Made by a program: the position numbers and the translations under genes
Notes under the pieces: generated by a model
Seen by the model: the letters and a program-made list of their open reading frames with translations, nothing else
Database searches by the model: none
Told to the model about the DNA's origin: nothing
Shown: positions 10,747-23,052 of the stretch, piece after piece
Layout: each line of letters begins with the position of its first letter
Position numbering within the stretch: position 1 is the stretch's first letter
From: Gilliamella sp. Lep-s35
GTDB taxonomy: Bacteria; Pseudomonadota; Gammaproteobacteria; Enterobacterales; Orbaceae
Length of the DNA: 37,033 nt
Direction of reading: 5' to 3'
NCBI RefSeq assembly: GCF_009795845.1
Contig: NZ_WTEX01000023.1
Span: 1 to 37,033, forward strand

Positions 10747-12234
10747 TTATTCTGTTTTGTTATGATAACGTTTATATGCTTGTTTAAAATGATCTTCCAC
10801 TATTTCGTTAGGCTTTTTATCAAAAAGGCTAAAAATCACAATGGCAATAGAAGCAAATAAAAAGCCTGGAATAAGGGAATAGAGATTAAACCAATTAAAA
10901 TTAATCCAAAGCAATACAGTTGCAGCTCCTACAATCATACCAGCTAATGCGCCATTACGTGTCATTCGAGACCAAAATACAGAAAAAACAATAATTGGAC
11001 CAAACGCAGCACCAAAACCGGCCCAAGCATGGCTTACCAAATCAAGTACACTATTATTGGGATTTATCGCCAATAAAATAGCAATAACTGCAACCAATAA
11101 CACCATAATACGACCGACCCAAACCAGTTCTTTTTGTTTTGCATTTGGTCTAAAAAATGCGCGATAAAAATCTTCGGTTAGTGCACTTGAACAAACAAGT
11201 AACTGACAGCTCAATGTGCTCATAACTGCCGCTAAAATAGCAGCCAACAAAACACCTGCTATCCAAGGGTTAAAAAGTAATTTTGACAATTCAATAAAAA
11301 TACGTTCATGTTTACCGTCATTAATCAAATAAGCTAAATCAGGATGATGAGCAAAAAAGGCAATACCCAAAAAACCAACCGTAATAGCGCCAGCTAAACA
11401 TAAAATCATCCATGTCATACTAATTCTACGGGCATTTTTCATTACATCGTGCGAATCGGCAGCCATAAACCGAGCTAAAATATGTGGCTGACCAAAATAA
11501 CCAAGTCCCCAACCTAATAGTGAAATAATCGCAATAAAATCCATATGGGAAAATAAATTGATATAATCTGAATTAAGCGATTCAATATAAATCATTGCAT
11601 CAGAAAACCCGCCAGCATTCACCATAACTATAATTGGCGTTAAAATGAGGGCAAACATCATTAAACTAGCTTGAATAGTATCAGTCCAACTTACCGCCAA
11701 AAATCCACCAATAAAGGTATAAATAATTGTTGCTCCAGCACCAGCTAACATTGCCCAACCATAACTCATACCAAATGTGCTTTCAAATAATTTAGCACCA
11801 GCAACAACACCTGATGCACAATAAATAGTAAAAAAGATAAGAATAATCACCGCTGAAATAATACGCAATAAAGAGCTTTTATCGTCGAATCGGCGAGCAA
11901 AATAGTCAGGTAATGTTAAAGAGTTATGATTAATTTCAGTAAAAACACGTAACCGTCCTGCAATAAGGAGCCAATTAAGGTAAGCACCGATTATTAAACC
12001 AATAGCAATCCAACTTTGTGAAATACCAAATAAAAAAACAGCACCTGGTAGCCCCATTAACAACCAGCCACTCATATCTGAAGCACCTGCTGAAAGTGCA
12101 GTCACAACACTACCGATACGACGCCCACCTAAAATATAATCACCAAAATTTTGCGTTGATCGAAACGCAAAAAAACCTATGGCAATCATGCCTAAAATGT
12201 ATATAGCAAAGGTGACAATCATTGGTAAGGACAT
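10747..12234 (-). CDS. putP: Sodium/proline symporter PutP
   Basis: Inner-membrane Na+-coupled L-proline importer of the solute:sodium symporter family. It has 495 residues and about 13 hydrophobic segments. Family features include GRRIGSVVTALSAGASDMSGWLL at about 37-60, GGFLAVSWTDTIQASLM at about 175, GYFGQPHIL, and ILAAVMSTLSCQLLV near 340 with the Na+-binding Ser/Thr residues. It ends in a cytosolic tail. It is divergent from nth across a 264-base AT-rich gap in which no clear promoter stands out. PutP is favoured over PanF by the DMSGWLLMG segment. Confidence 0.93.
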   Translation of the reverse strand: MSLPMIVTFAIYILGMIAIGFFAFRSTQNFGDYILGGRRIGSVVTALSAGASDMSGWLLMGLPGAVFLFGISQSWIAIGLIIGAYLNWLLIAGRLRVFTEINHNSLTLPDYFARRFDDKSSLLRIISAVIILIFFTIYCASGVVAGAKLFESTFGMSYGWAMLAGAGATIIYTFIGGFLAVSWTDTIQASLMMFALILTPIIVMVNAGGFSDAMIYIESLNSDYINLFSHMDFIAIISLLGWGLGYFGQPHILARFMAADSHDVMKNARRISMTWMILCLAGAITVGFLGIAFFAHHPDLAYLINDGKHERIFIELSKLLFNPWIAGVLLAAILAAVMSTLSCQLLVCSSALTEDFYRAFFRPNAKQKELVWVGRIMVLLVAVIAILLAINPNNSVLDLVSHAWAGFGAAFGPIIVFSVFWSRMTRNGALAGMIVGAATVLLWINFNWFNLYSLIPGFLFASIAIVIFSLFDKKPNEIVEDHFKQAYKRYHNKTE

Positions 12235-12498
12235 ATTTAAAAAAAACCTTGTTTAATGAAATAAAAAATAGTTAGCTAGCTTATCATAAAATCATCATGC
12301 TAAAAAGCCGATGATTAGGAATGTAAATACTCAAATTTTTAAAACCGTACAAGGTTTAAAATAAATGTCATTAATAATTTATTATGGTAATAATTCATTT
12401 TATTATGTTAGTGTATATAAAAACTAAATATAATCTACAGATAAATAGTAAATAAAAGTATATAATATACAGTATGCTATTTTTAATATAATAACTTT

Positions 12499-13137
12499 GT
12501 GAAACAATCGACCAGAATACAAATTCTACAGAAATTAAAGGATCATATTAAAGATCCAACAACAGAGCTAGTTTATCAAACACCTTTTGAGCTACTAATC
12601 GCAGTGGTTCTTTCAGCGCAAGCAACTGATGTTAGCGTAAATAAAGCCACCAAACCATTATTTGCTATTGCAAATACTGCTGAGCAAATTCTAGCTCTTG
12701 GTGTTGATAATTTAAAAAGCTATATTCGAACAATTGGGCTTTATAATAGTAAAGCTGAAAATATAATAAAAACGTGCCAAATTTTAGTTGATAAGTATCA
12801 AGGTGAAGTACCTGAAGATTTTAATGCACTGATTGAATTACCTGGTGTTGGACGTAAAACGGCCAATGTTGTATTAAATACCGCTTTTGGTTGGCCAACT
12901 ATTGCCGTTGATACTCACATATTTAGAGTAAGTAACCGTACAGGTTTTGCGCCAGGAAAAACCGTTGAAGCCGTTGAACAAAAATTGCTTAAAGTCGTTC
13001 CGGAAGAATACAAAATAAATTGTCACCATTGGTTCATTTTGCATGGTCGTTATACCTGTATTGCTAGAAAACCTCGGTGTGGTGCCTGTGTTATTGAAGA
13101 CTTATGCGAATTTAAACAAAAAGTTTACCCAGAGTGA
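12499..13137 (+). CDS. nth: Endonuclease III
   Basis: Bifunctional DNA glycosylase/AP lyase that removes oxidised pyrimidines in base excision repair. It has 212 residues. The helix-hairpin-helix LPGVGRKTANVVL carries the catalytic lysine (about 120). The catalytic aspartate is in AVDTHIFRV (about 138). The 4Fe-4S cluster cysteines follow the C-x6-C-x2-C-x5-C pattern in CIARKPRCGACVIEDLC. The start is a GTG, chosen because the resulting N-terminus (KQSTRIQILQKL) aligns with E. coli Nth; the ribosome site is poor. smrB follows after 6 bases. Confidence 0.97.
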   Translation: MKQSTRIQILQKLKDHIKDPTTELVYQTPFELLIAVVLSAQATDVSVNKATKPLFAIANTAEQILALGVDNLKSYIRTIGLYNSKAENIIKTCQILVDKYQGEVPEDFNALIELPGVGRKTANVVLNTAFGWPTIAVDTHIFRVSNRTGFAPGKTVEAVEQKLLKVVPEEYKINCHHWFILHGRYTCIARKPRCGACVIEDLCEFKQKVYPE

Positions 13138-13143
13138 AAATCA

Positions 13144-13674
13144 ATGCCAAATAAATTTAATTTAGATCAAGATGATATAGACTTATTCAAAAGTAGCATT
13201 GGTAATACCAAAAAACTTAAGCAAGATACCGTTATTCACAAACCATTAAAACGGTCTCAAAAAGCAATTGCTACAGAAAAACTAAAACATGAAAAGAACC
13301 ACACTGAATTTTATTTTTCAGATGACTACCAACCATTATTGCAAGAAGATCCTATTCGCTATAGTCGAGAAAATGCCGATCCATACGAAGTTAAAAAATT
13401 ATATCGTGGGTTTTATGAACCTGAGTTTTTTTTAGATTTACATGGACTGACTCAAAAAGAAGCCAAAAAAGAGATCGCTGCACTTATTGCTGCTTGTTTA
13501 CGAGAAAACGCACATTGTGCCTGCATCATGTATGGACATGGAAAAAATATTTTAAAAAAACAGACACCCATGTGGCTAGCTCAACATCCGAATATTATCT
13601 GTTTTCATCAAGCCCCTAAAGAATTTGGCGGCAGTGCAGCATTACTTATTTTATTTGATACAATTAATAATTAA
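13144..13674 (+). CDS. smrB: Smr-domain endonuclease SmrB
   Basis: A 176-residue protein with a C-terminal Smr domain. The DLHG motif (FFLDLHGLTQKEAKKEI, about 97-113) and the later YGHGKNILK match E. coli SmrB (YfcN), which cleaves mRNA between collided ribosomes to start rescue. The N-terminal part is charged and probably flexible. It starts 6 bases after nth and may be translationally coupled to it. Confidence 0.9.
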   Translation: MPNKFNLDQDDIDLFKSSIGNTKKLKQDTVIHKPLKRSQKAIATEKLKHEKNHTEFYFSDDYQPLLQEDPIRYSRENADPYEVKKLYRGFYEPEFFLDLHGLTQKEAKKEIAALIAACLRENAHCACIMYGHGKNILKKQTPMWLAQHPNIICFHQAPKEFGGSAALLILFDTINN

Positions 13675-13706
13675 AAATAAATTTTAAACACATAAGGAAT
13701 AACAAC

Positions 13707-14075
13707 GTGAAAATATTAAAAAAAATAAAATACGTTTATCTACTTCTAATGCTTGCCATCTTTATTACTGCATGTAACGGACTTGATGCAATTCCCCCCG
13801 AAAAAAGTAACTATATTGGTACATGGCAAGGTGAATATATGGTGATAAGTATAGCTAAAGACGCCAGAGTTAATTACAAGTATAAAAAAGATGGGGTGAC
13901 TAAAACCGTTGAAGGGCCGATACAAGAATTTATTGGAGATGATTTTGAAGTAGGAGTTTTAGGTATAAATTCTTTATTCAAAGTAAGTACGCCTCCTTAT
14001 TTTGAGAACGGTCAATGGAAAATGGTTATTGACGATCAATTAGTTATCAAAACATCGGATTTAAAATCACTTTAA
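13707..14075 (+). CDS. Small lipoprotein of unknown function
   Basis: A 122-residue protein with a lipoprotein signal: a basic N-terminus, a hydrophobic run (VYLLLMLAIFITA) and a lipobox ITAC with Cys23 followed by Asn. The mature part (YIGTWQGEYMVISI, later GQWKMVIDDQLVIK) is short and beta-strand-like with alternating polar and hydrophobic residues, which would suit a small barrel. I do not recognise the family. An AAGGAATAAC ribosome site precedes the ATG. Its stop lies 4 bases from the convergent 3' end of the RyhB gene. Confidence 0.75.
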   Translation: MKILKKIKYVYLLLMLAIFITACNGLDAIPPEKSNYIGTWQGEYMVISIAKDARVNYKYKKDGVTKTVEGPIQEFIGDDFEVGVLGINSLFKVSTPPYFENGQWKMVIDDQLVIKTSDLKSL

Positions 14076-14078
14076 AAT

Positions 14079-14163
14079 AAAAAAGCCAGCATAGTTGCGC
14101 TAGGCTGGCAAACATTGGAAGCAATGTGAGCAATGTCATACTTTTTCAGAAGCCTTTAAGGCT
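14079..14163 (-). ncRNA. ryhB: RyhB iron-responsive small RNA
   Basis: On the minus strand the segment 14116-14137 reads as the conserved RyhB core (ACATTGCTCACATTGCTTCC), the pairing region for targets such as sodB and sdh mRNAs. It is followed by an intrinsic terminator (GCCAGC at 14104-14109 with GCTGGC at 14085-14090, then T6). A 5' hairpin AGCCTT-A-AAGGCT precedes the core, the same three-part layout as E. coli RyhB. A Fur-box promoter lies directly upstream. The 5' end is estimated from the promoter. Expected role: repression of iron-using proteins under iron starvation, with Hfq; targets here are inferred. Confidence 0.93.
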
Positions 14164-14168
14164 CTAAT

Positions 14169-14199
14169 AAAGTACCACTTAATGATAATGATTATCATT
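14169..14199 (-). promoter_or_regulatory. ryhB promoter with Fur box
   Basis: A 19-bp perfect palindrome, AATGATAAT-G-ATTATCATT (14181-14199), closely matches the Fur consensus. On the minus strand TGATAA (14197-14192) and TACTTT (14174-14169) are spaced 17 bases, so Fur would cover the -35 and spacer. Start expected near 14163. Confidence 0.88.
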
Positions 14200-14251
14200 A
14201 CCTGAATCAAGCATTATTTTCTTTCCCTTGCAATAAAAAGTAAGGAATAAC

Positions 14252-14282
14252 AAAAAAAGCAGGCAGTCCCTCTGCTTTTTTT
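14252..14282 (-). terminator. Bidirectional terminator after obgE
   Basis: An 11-bp stem (AAAAAAAGCAG with CTGCTTTTTTT) and a 9-base loop give a GC base and a T7 run on either strand. It ends obgE transcription and would also stop read-through from the left. Confidence 0.85.
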
Positions 14283-14353
14283 AAGAAATTCACTCAATTA
14301 TTTTAGATAAGGTAGATTAGGAAAAGATACCACAATAGCATTACCACTGATGA

Positions 14354-16485
<2,132 letters not shown>

Positions 16486-16516
16486 AATAAATAATATTAT
16501 ATAAATTTAAGAAATG

Positions 16517-16545
16517 AAAAAAGCCCCACAATGACTGTGAGGCTT
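16517..16545 (-). terminator. Intrinsic terminator after rpmA
   Basis: On the minus strand AAGCCTCACA pairs with TGTGGGGCTT (one G-T pair) across a 5-base loop, followed by T6. It lies 25 bases past the rpmA stop and before yhbE. Confidence 0.85.
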
Positions 16546-16569
16546 CCATAACTTTTAAACCGTTTTTAA

Positions 16570-16830
16570 TTAGCTATTAGCAACAACGCTAACATAACGG
16601 CGATTTTTAGGTCCTTTAACTTCAAATTTTACTTGCCCGTCAACTAAAGCAAATAAGGTATGGTCACGACCACAACCTACATTAGTGCCTGGGTGGAATT
16701 GAGTTCCACGTTGACGAACTAAAATATTACCGGCAAGAACTTCTTGAGAACCATAACGTTTAACACCTAAACGTTTACTTTGGGAATCACGACCATTACG
16801 TGATGAACCACCAGCCTTCTTATGTGCCAT
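16570..16830 (-). CDS. rpmA: 50S ribosomal protein L27
   Basis: An 86-residue ribosomal protein near the peptidyl-transferase centre. It begins [20 protein letters not shown], the diagnostic L27 N-terminus, with no Firmicutes-type cleavable leader. [18 protein letters not shown] follows. It lies 15 bases after rplU in the same transcript. Confidence 0.98.
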   Translation of the reverse strand: MAHKKAGGSSRNGRDSQSKRLGVKRYGSQEVLAGNILVRQRGTQFHPGTNVGCGRDHTLFALVDGQVKFEVKGPKNRRYVSVVANS

Positions 16831-16845
16831 TGTTCGATACTCCTA

Positions 16846-17154
16846 TTAAGCGATTGCAGTGATCTTCACATCAGTAAACCACTGACGGTGACCTTGTTGT
16901 TTACGATAGTGTTTACGACGACGGAATTTAACAATTTTCACTTTATCGCCACGACCGTGCTCAACAATTTCTGCTTTAACTGTTGCACCTTCAACAAACG
17001 GAGCACCAACTTTGATGTCTTCACCATTTGCTACCATTAAAACTTTATCGAAAACAATTTCTGAACCTGTTTCGACTTCAATTTTTTCCAAGCGAACGAC
17101 TTGACCTTCGCTAACTCGGTGTTGTTTACCACCACTTTGGAAAACTGCGTACAT
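16846..17154 (-). CDS. rplU: 50S ribosomal protein L21
   Basis: A 102-residue 23S rRNA-binding protein. The start [20 protein letters not shown] and the basic segment [19 protein letters not shown] near 73-92 are typical. It is the first gene of the rplU-rpmA operon, behind a strong sigma70 promoter 78 bases upstream. Confidence 0.98.
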   Translation of the reverse strand: MYAVFQSGGKQHRVSEGQVVRLEKIEVETGSEIVFDKVLMVANGEDIKVGAPFVEGATVKAEIVEHGRGDKVKIVKFRRRKHYRKQQGHRQWFTDVKITAIA

Positions 17155-17231
17155 ACTTAACTCCGCAATAAAAAGCAGACGATTACTTGATTAAACATAT
17201 ATGTCTGCGAGATTAATCTTATAGGGCGTGA

Positions 17232-17260
17232 ATTTTACGCAAAATTCATCCTTGTTGCAA
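17232..17260 (-). promoter_or_regulatory. rplU-rpmA sigma70 promoter
   Basis: Minus-strand -35 TTGCAA (17260-17255), exactly 17 bases, then -10 TAAAAT (17237-17232). Transcription would start about 70 bases ahead of rplU, leaving a leader of that length. Confidence 0.85.
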
Positions 17261-17392
17261 GCGCTGTTTACTAAAAGATCGCAAAAAGTGACAAAAAAGA
17301 TCAAATACATACTGTTTTCACGTTACAATAAACATAATTATTATTTATTGTCATAAATATTCATCATAAATAAAAATCTAAGCATCAATAAT

Positions 17393-19222
17393 ATGCCAAA
17401 AATAAAAATTCACTACACAGCGTCAATTATTAATCGCCTAACGTTATTAATGTTTTTTTTAGGGATCACGGTTTTATTAGCACTATCGTTTTCAACTCAG
17501 GTAGCCAATGATACGAAAGGTGGGGCATACATGGTTAATCAGCTAGGTTTATTGAGAATGAAAAATTACCAACTACTTAGCATGATTCCCCTCAACAAAA
17601 AAGAGTATGACCGTTTAAATATTTTTATTGATATTTCTTCATCACAGCAACATTTAATGATTTTGAAACGCTACGGATTAATAAATGAATTTAATCAATT
17701 AAAAACTGACTGGCAAACTCAACTTGTACCTAAAATCCAACAGGCAAAAAAAATTGATGATATAAAAGCAGACATAGACAACTATGTAGTTCATATCAAT
17801 CATCTAGTACAAAAGATTGATCAAAAAACTGAAAACAAAATTTATTATATTTCTCAGCTACAACAATTATTTATAGTTATCATTATATGCTTTTTGATTA
17901 TTCAAATTTATTACTTACGTTACTATCTCCTTGCCCCGTGGAAAAAACTTGTTGAAATGGCTGAGGCAATTACTAATCACGATTTTAGCCAACGTTTTAA
18001 TATTAAATTGAAAAAAAACGAGTTTGATCTATTAGGACATGCTTTCAATAAAATGTCAGCTCAAATTGAATCACAATATTTATTACTAGAAAAGCAAGTT
18101 GCAGAAAAAACAGCTAGATTACAGCAAACCAATAAAATGATTTTGTTCCAATATCAAGCAACCAAGAAACTATATACTTCAGCGCCATTATGTGAACGTT
18201 GTTTAAAAATCTTGCGAGAACTAGAAGAATTAGTCCCATTAAGACAATTTCAAATACGCTTTTATGAATCAGAGGATCCTAAACATTATCAACAAATCAG
18301 TTACAATAATGAACAAAAATTACCTTATTGCCAAAACACCAAATGCAATGCTTGTTTGATCCCATCAAAAACTAATTCCCCAAAAGGGGGGCAGCGTTAT
18401 TGGTATCTTCAAGAAAACGAACAAAAATATGGGATATTATTTGCTTTTCAGCCAACAGAAATAATACTGACCGATGAACAAGAAAACTTAATTATGGGGC
18501 TTATTGAGCAAATCACTACCGCAATAAAACTAGATAAACAAATAGAACAACAAAAACAATATTTATTAATGAACGAACGCTCAGCGATGGCTAGAGAGCT
18601 ACATGATTCCATAGCTCAATCATTATCTTGCTTAAAAATACACCTTAGCTGTTTACAAATGCAATCTGACTTAACATCACAAAACAGTATTGAGTTACTC
18701 GCAATGATGCGCAAAGAGGTCAATATTACCTACTCTCAACTAAGAGAGCTGATTACTTCATTTCGTTTACGTTTAAACCAAACAGGGTTTTATACCAATT
18801 TAATGGAATTAATTGAAGAATTTAATGAAAAATTACCATTCAATATTCAATTTGAATACCAATTGCCTTTAAATATTATCAATAGTAAATATACCTTTCA
18901 TTTGCTACAAATTATTCGAGAAGCACTTAATAATATATATAAACACGCTAAAGCTACACATGTTATTGTTAGTTTAAAAATGGATGAAGATAACATTATT
19001 ACTATTCACATAGAAGATAATGGCATTGGTTTACAAAATGATATTAAACAAGATAACCACTATGGATTGATTATTATGCGAGACAGAGTTGAAATATTAA
19101 ATGGTAATTTAACAATAAATAGCCTTCCTCACAAAGGAACACAAATTGTGGTAACATTTAAGGCTAATAAAACCATTCCATTTCAGATAATAGAGACAAT
19201 AAAAAATGGAGCAAATACCTAG
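17393..19222 (+). CDS. narX: Nitrate/nitrite sensor histidine kinase NarX
   Basis: Membrane sensor kinase of the NarX/NarQ family, 609 residues. Membrane segment 1 is at about 15-33, followed by a nitrate-binding P-box-like segment (AYMVNQLGLLRMKNYQLL, about 46-63). Membrane segment 2 lies at about 160-182, then a HAMP domain. A central module has a cysteine cluster (LCERC and YCQNTKCNACL). The HPK7-type kinase has the H-box MARELHDSIAQSL with His at about 404, and the ATP site DNGIGLQND. It overlaps narL by 17 bases as expected for a two-component pair. NarX is preferred over NarQ because of the adjacent NarL. No clear FNR or NarL site was identified upstream. Confidence 0.9.
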   Translation: MPKIKIHYTASIINRLTLLMFFLGITVLLALSFSTQVANDTKGGAYMVNQLGLLRMKNYQLLSMIPLNKKEYDRLNIFIDISSSQQHLMILKRYGLINEFNQLKTDWQTQLVPKIQQAKKIDDIKADIDNYVVHINHLVQKIDQKTENKIYYISQLQQLFIVIIICFLIIQIYYLRYYLLAPWKKLVEMAEAITNHDFSQRFNIKLKKNEFDLLGHAFNKMSAQIESQYLLLEKQVAEKTARLQQTNKMILFQYQATKKLYTSAPLCERCLKILRELEELVPLRQFQIRFYESEDPKHYQQISYNNEQKLPYCQNTKCNACLIPSKTNSPKGGQRYWYLQENEQKYGILFAFQPTEIILTDEQENLIMGLIEQITTAIKLDKQIEQQKQYLLMNERSAMARELHDSIAQSLSCLKIHLSCLQMQSDLTSQNSIELLAMMRKEVNITYSQLRELITSFRLRLNQTGFYTNLMELIEEFNEKLPFNIQFEYQLPLNIINSKYTFHLLQIIREALNNIYKHAKATHVIVSLKMDEDNIITIHIEDNGIGLQNDIKQDNHYGLIIMRDRVEILNGNLTINSLPHKGTQIVVTFKANKTIPFQIIETIKNGANT

Positions 19223-19859
19223 TTCAATACTTCTTATTGATGATCACCCTATGTTAAGAAATGGCGTAAAACAGTTAATAAATACAGTAAACCATTTTCA
19301 AATCGTAGGAGAAACTGGCTCGGGAATAGAGGGCGTTAAATTAGCACTAGAGCTTGATCCAGATATCATTTTACTTGATATCAATATGCAAGATGTTAGT
19401 GGATTAGAAATATTACGTTATTTGCGAGAAAAGAACATATCTAGCCGCATCATTATGTTCACCGTATCAGATGCGAAAGAAGATATCATCACAGCACTAA
19501 AAACCGGTGCTGATGGCTATTTACTAAAAGACATGGAACCAGAAGATTTTCTCATTTCATTAAAAGAAATTTCGATTGGAAAAGTTATTATGGATGATGC
19601 GATTTCACACATTATCCTCAATTATTTACGTTATGGAGAAGAGCCAACCACCTCAAAAATTCATGATGTGAGTTTATTGACACCAAGAGAGAATGAAATT
19701 TTCAACTTATTAGTTCAAGGCTTATCAAACAAATTGATTGCAAAAGAGCTTGGCATCGTTGAGAGCACTGTAAAAGTACACATTAAAAGCATATTTAAAA
19801 AACTTAATTTTAAATCACGAATGGAAATGACTGTATGGTATTTACAAAGTAAGGAATAA
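19206..19859 (+). CDS. narL: Nitrate/nitrite response regulator NarL
   Basis: LuxR-type response regulator of 217 residues (E. coli NarL 216). The receiver domain has the acidic pair at Asp12-Asp13 and the phosphoacceptor near Asp58 (IILLDINM). The segment GADGYLLKDMEPEDFL is almost identical to NarL rather than NarP. The C-terminal helix-turn-helix reads LTPRENEIFNLLVQGLSNK and STVKVHIK. It is coupled to narX by overlap. In the family it switches anaerobic respiratory genes in response to nitrate. NarP is the alternative identity. Confidence 0.9.
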   Translation: MEQIPSSILLIDDHPMLRNGVKQLINTVNHFQIVGETGSGIEGVKLALELDPDIILLDINMQDVSGLEILRYLREKNISSRIIMFTVSDAKEDIITALKTGADGYLLKDMEPEDFLISLKEISIGKVIMDDAISHIILNYLRYGEEPTTSKIHDVSLLTPRENEIFNLLVQGLSNKLIAKELGIVESTVKVHIKSIFKKLNFKSRMEMTVWYLQSKE

Positions 19860-19879
19860 ACTTATTCACCGAAAAGTGC

Positions 19880-19970
19880 TTGTATCCGATTTTCCTCTTG
19901 ATTTTGGGTAATTTCAACTGAACTTGGTTGAGTAGTGAAACAAGGCGAAAGACTTATTTGAAAAAGCTTT
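19880..19970 (+). repeat. 91-bp dispersed repeat, copy A
   Basis: Starts TTGTATCCGATTTT and ends AAAAAGCTTT. The reverse complement of 22893-22983 matches it over 91 aligned positions without gaps and with about 10 differences. It lies between narL and the groEL terminator. It contains no reading frame. Origin unknown; an attachment-site relic is possible because the other copy sits just past tRNA-Phe. Confidence 0.85.
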
Positions 19971-19983
19971 TGTCATCAATCTG

Positions 19984-20008
19984 AAACCACTCGCATAACG
20001 AGTGGTTT
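19984..20008 (-). terminator. Stem-loop after groEL
   Basis: AAACCACTCG pairs perfectly with CGAGTGGTTT across 5 bases, 35 bases past the groEL stop. The T-run is only three on either strand, so strength is uncertain; it may serve both groEL and narL. Confidence 0.6.
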
Positions 20009-20042
20009 ATATTGAAATGTATCTGTTGTATTAACGGTAGAA

Positions 20043-21725
<1,683 letters not shown>

Positions 21726-21736
21726 CTATTTACTAA

Positions 21737-22030
21737 TTATGCTTGAACAATGGCTAAAATATCGCTTTCTGATAAGATAAGCACTTCTTCATTATCGATT
21801 TTTTCTGTTTTAACGCCATATCCTTCATTAAAAATCACGATATCACCAACTTTAACATCTAACGGCTGAACTTGGCCATTTTCTAAAATGCGACCATTAC
21901 CTACAGCTAAAACCTCGCCACGAGTTGATTTACCTGCAGCCGATCCAGTTAACACAATACCGCCAGCTGATTTTGATTCTACTTCTTTGCGTTTAATGAT
22001 CACACGATCATGCAATGGACGAATTTTCAT
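21737..22030 (-). CDS. groES: Co-chaperonin GroES (Cpn10)
   Basis: A 97-residue lid of the GroEL chamber. It starts [14 protein letters not shown], with the mobile loop that docks on GroEL at about 17-33 ([17 protein letters not shown]). It is the first gene of the operon, with TAGGAGATAACT ahead of the ATG and a sigma32 promoter 85 bases upstream. Confidence 0.99.
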   Translation of the reverse strand: MKIRPLHDRVIIKRKEVESKSAGGIVLTGSAAGKSTRGEVLAVGNGRILENGQVQPLDVKVGDIVIFNEGYGVKTEKIDNEEVLILSESDILAIVQA

Positions 22031-22114
22031 TAGTTATCTCCTAGCACTAATTTTTAAATAGATAATTATTAAAAATAAATCATAAAATTACGATTTTATA
22101 ATATAGTTCACTTT

Positions 22115-22142
22115 ACATGGGGTTTATTTTAAAATCTTCAAG
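22115..22142 (-). promoter_or_regulatory. groESL heat-shock (sigma32) promoter
   Basis: Minus-strand -35 CTTGAA (22142-22137), 14-base spacer, then -10 CCCCATGT (22122-22115). This matches the RpoH consensus and the E. coli groE promoter. No CIRCE element was seen, so control is by sigma32. Confidence 0.92.
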
Positions 22143-22174
22143 AGGATAAAATAAAAAAAAGTTTAATTGATTGT

Positions 22175-22612
22175 TTATTCGTCATCCTTATGTTTAAACT
22201 CGCCTTCAATAATATCATTATTCTGATCAAACATTTGTGACGATGCAAATTTTGATTTAATTGGCATTTTTCGAACAATAAACTTCACAATATGCTCTTG
22301 AACATTAGGTATTAATAGCACAGCCCCTAAAATATCGGTCAAAAAACCTGGAATAAGCAATAAAAAACCTGCAAAAAGTAAAGCGACACTTTTAATTATT
22401 TCATCTTTAGGGCTTTGATTATTAGCTATCTTTTGCTTCATAATACTAAAATTCTTTAAACCCTGAGTTTTAACTAATGAAAATCCAAGAATTGATGTTG
22501 CAATAATACAAATTAAAGCAAAAAAAACACCAATTGAATTTGCAACTGTTATAAAAAAACTAATCTCAAAATAAACGTAAACAAAAAAGATAATAAAACC
22601 AATAAGTCGCAT
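22175..22612 (-). CDS. fxsA: FxsA membrane protein
   Basis: A 145-residue inner-membrane protein of the FxsA family, known in E. coli for easing F-plasmid exclusion of phage T7 when overproduced. Three or four hydrophobic segments are visible (about 3-21, 25-45 and 75-97). The family region GFSLVKTQGL is at about 44-53, and LLFAGFLLLIPGFLTDILGAVLLIP at about 73-97. The charged cytosolic tail ends in KHKDDE. In E. coli fxsA also lies close to groES. Promoter not evident. Confidence 0.9.
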   Translation of the reverse strand: MRLIGFIIFFVYVYFEISFFITVANSIGVFFALICIIATSILGFSLVKTQGLKNFSIMKQKIANNQSPKDEIIKSVALLFAGFLLLIPGFLTDILGAVLLIPNVQEHIVKFIVRKMPIKSKFASSQMFDQNNDIIEGEFKHKDDE

Positions 22613-22728
22613 ATAACAATTCCTATAAACTTAAAAACAAATTAGTAAAAATTTGCTATTAATATGAAGATGATTAGCTAATTTTCAACCAAACAATACC
22701 TGTTTTTAAAAATATCTTGCAAAAGGGA

Positions 22729-22757
22729 TTGACGGATAATCGTAAATCGTGTTTAAT
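22729..22757 (+). promoter_or_regulatory. tRNA-Phe promoter
   Basis: -35 TTGACG (22729-22734), exactly 17 bases, -10 TTTAAT (22752-22757). The start would fall about 8 bases before the mature tRNA. Confidence 0.85.
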
Positions 22758-22771
22758 GTTCATCCATTGTT

Positions 22772-22847
22772 GCCCGGATAGCTCAGTCGGTAGAGCAGGG
22801 GATTGAAAATCCCCGTGTCCGTGGTTCGATTCCGCGTCCGGGCACCA
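22772..22847 (+). tRNA. pheT: tRNA-Phe (GAA)
   Basis: A 76-base tRNA with acceptor arms GCCCGGA/TCCGGGC, D-loop AGCTCAGTCGGTAGAGC, anticodon stem GGGGA-TTGAAAA-TCCCC giving anticodon GAA, T-loop GGTTCGATTCC and an encoded CCA. It stands alone with its own promoter and terminator. tRNA-Phe genes are common island insertion sites, and the accessory region begins just past it. The symbol is the usual one for tRNA-Phe and is approximate. Confidence 0.98.
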
Positions 22848-22863
22848 ATCACCAAATTCTAAG

Positions 22864-22886
22864 ACCTGCTTCTAGCAGGTTTTTTT
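22864..22886 (+). terminator. tRNA-Phe terminator
   Basis: ACCTGCT pairs with AGCAGGT across a TCT loop, followed by T6; 17 bases past the tRNA. Confidence 0.92.
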
Positions 22887-22892
22887 ATATCT

Positions 22893-22983
22893 AAAGCCTT
22901 TTCAAATAAGCCTTTCACCTTGTTTCACTACTCAACCGAATTCAACTGAAATTACCCCAAATCAAGCGAAAAATCGGATACAA
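22893..22983 (-). repeat. 91-bp dispersed repeat, copy B (inverted)
   Basis: Inverted counterpart of 19880-19970, about 89% identical over 91 positions. It lies 7 bases past the tRNA-Phe terminator. Its outer end carries GGATACA (22976-22982), which recurs at 22988-22994 and in inverted form at 23013-23019, a cluster absent from copy A. Confidence 0.85.
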
Positions 22984-23052
22984 ACCCGGATACATTTGGT
23001 TCGATAATGGCGTGTATCCATAAAATGGCTTTAAAGCCTTTGTTTGTAATGC

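Noticed and set aside
12245..12357. AAACCTTGT / ACAAGGTTT inverted pair between putP and nth
   Set aside because: Nine bases separated by about 95 bases in AT-rich DNA is weak evidence for structure; no family or regulator fits.
22995..23005. TGGTTCGAT just past tRNA-Phe as a duplicated attachment core
   Set aside because: Nine bases shared with the T-arm, but the flanks do not match, so chance is likely.
23024..23044. GGCTTTAAAGCC as a terminator for the minus-strand gene at 23053
   Set aside because: The dyad has no loop and is too short for a stable hairpin; there is no proper T-run.
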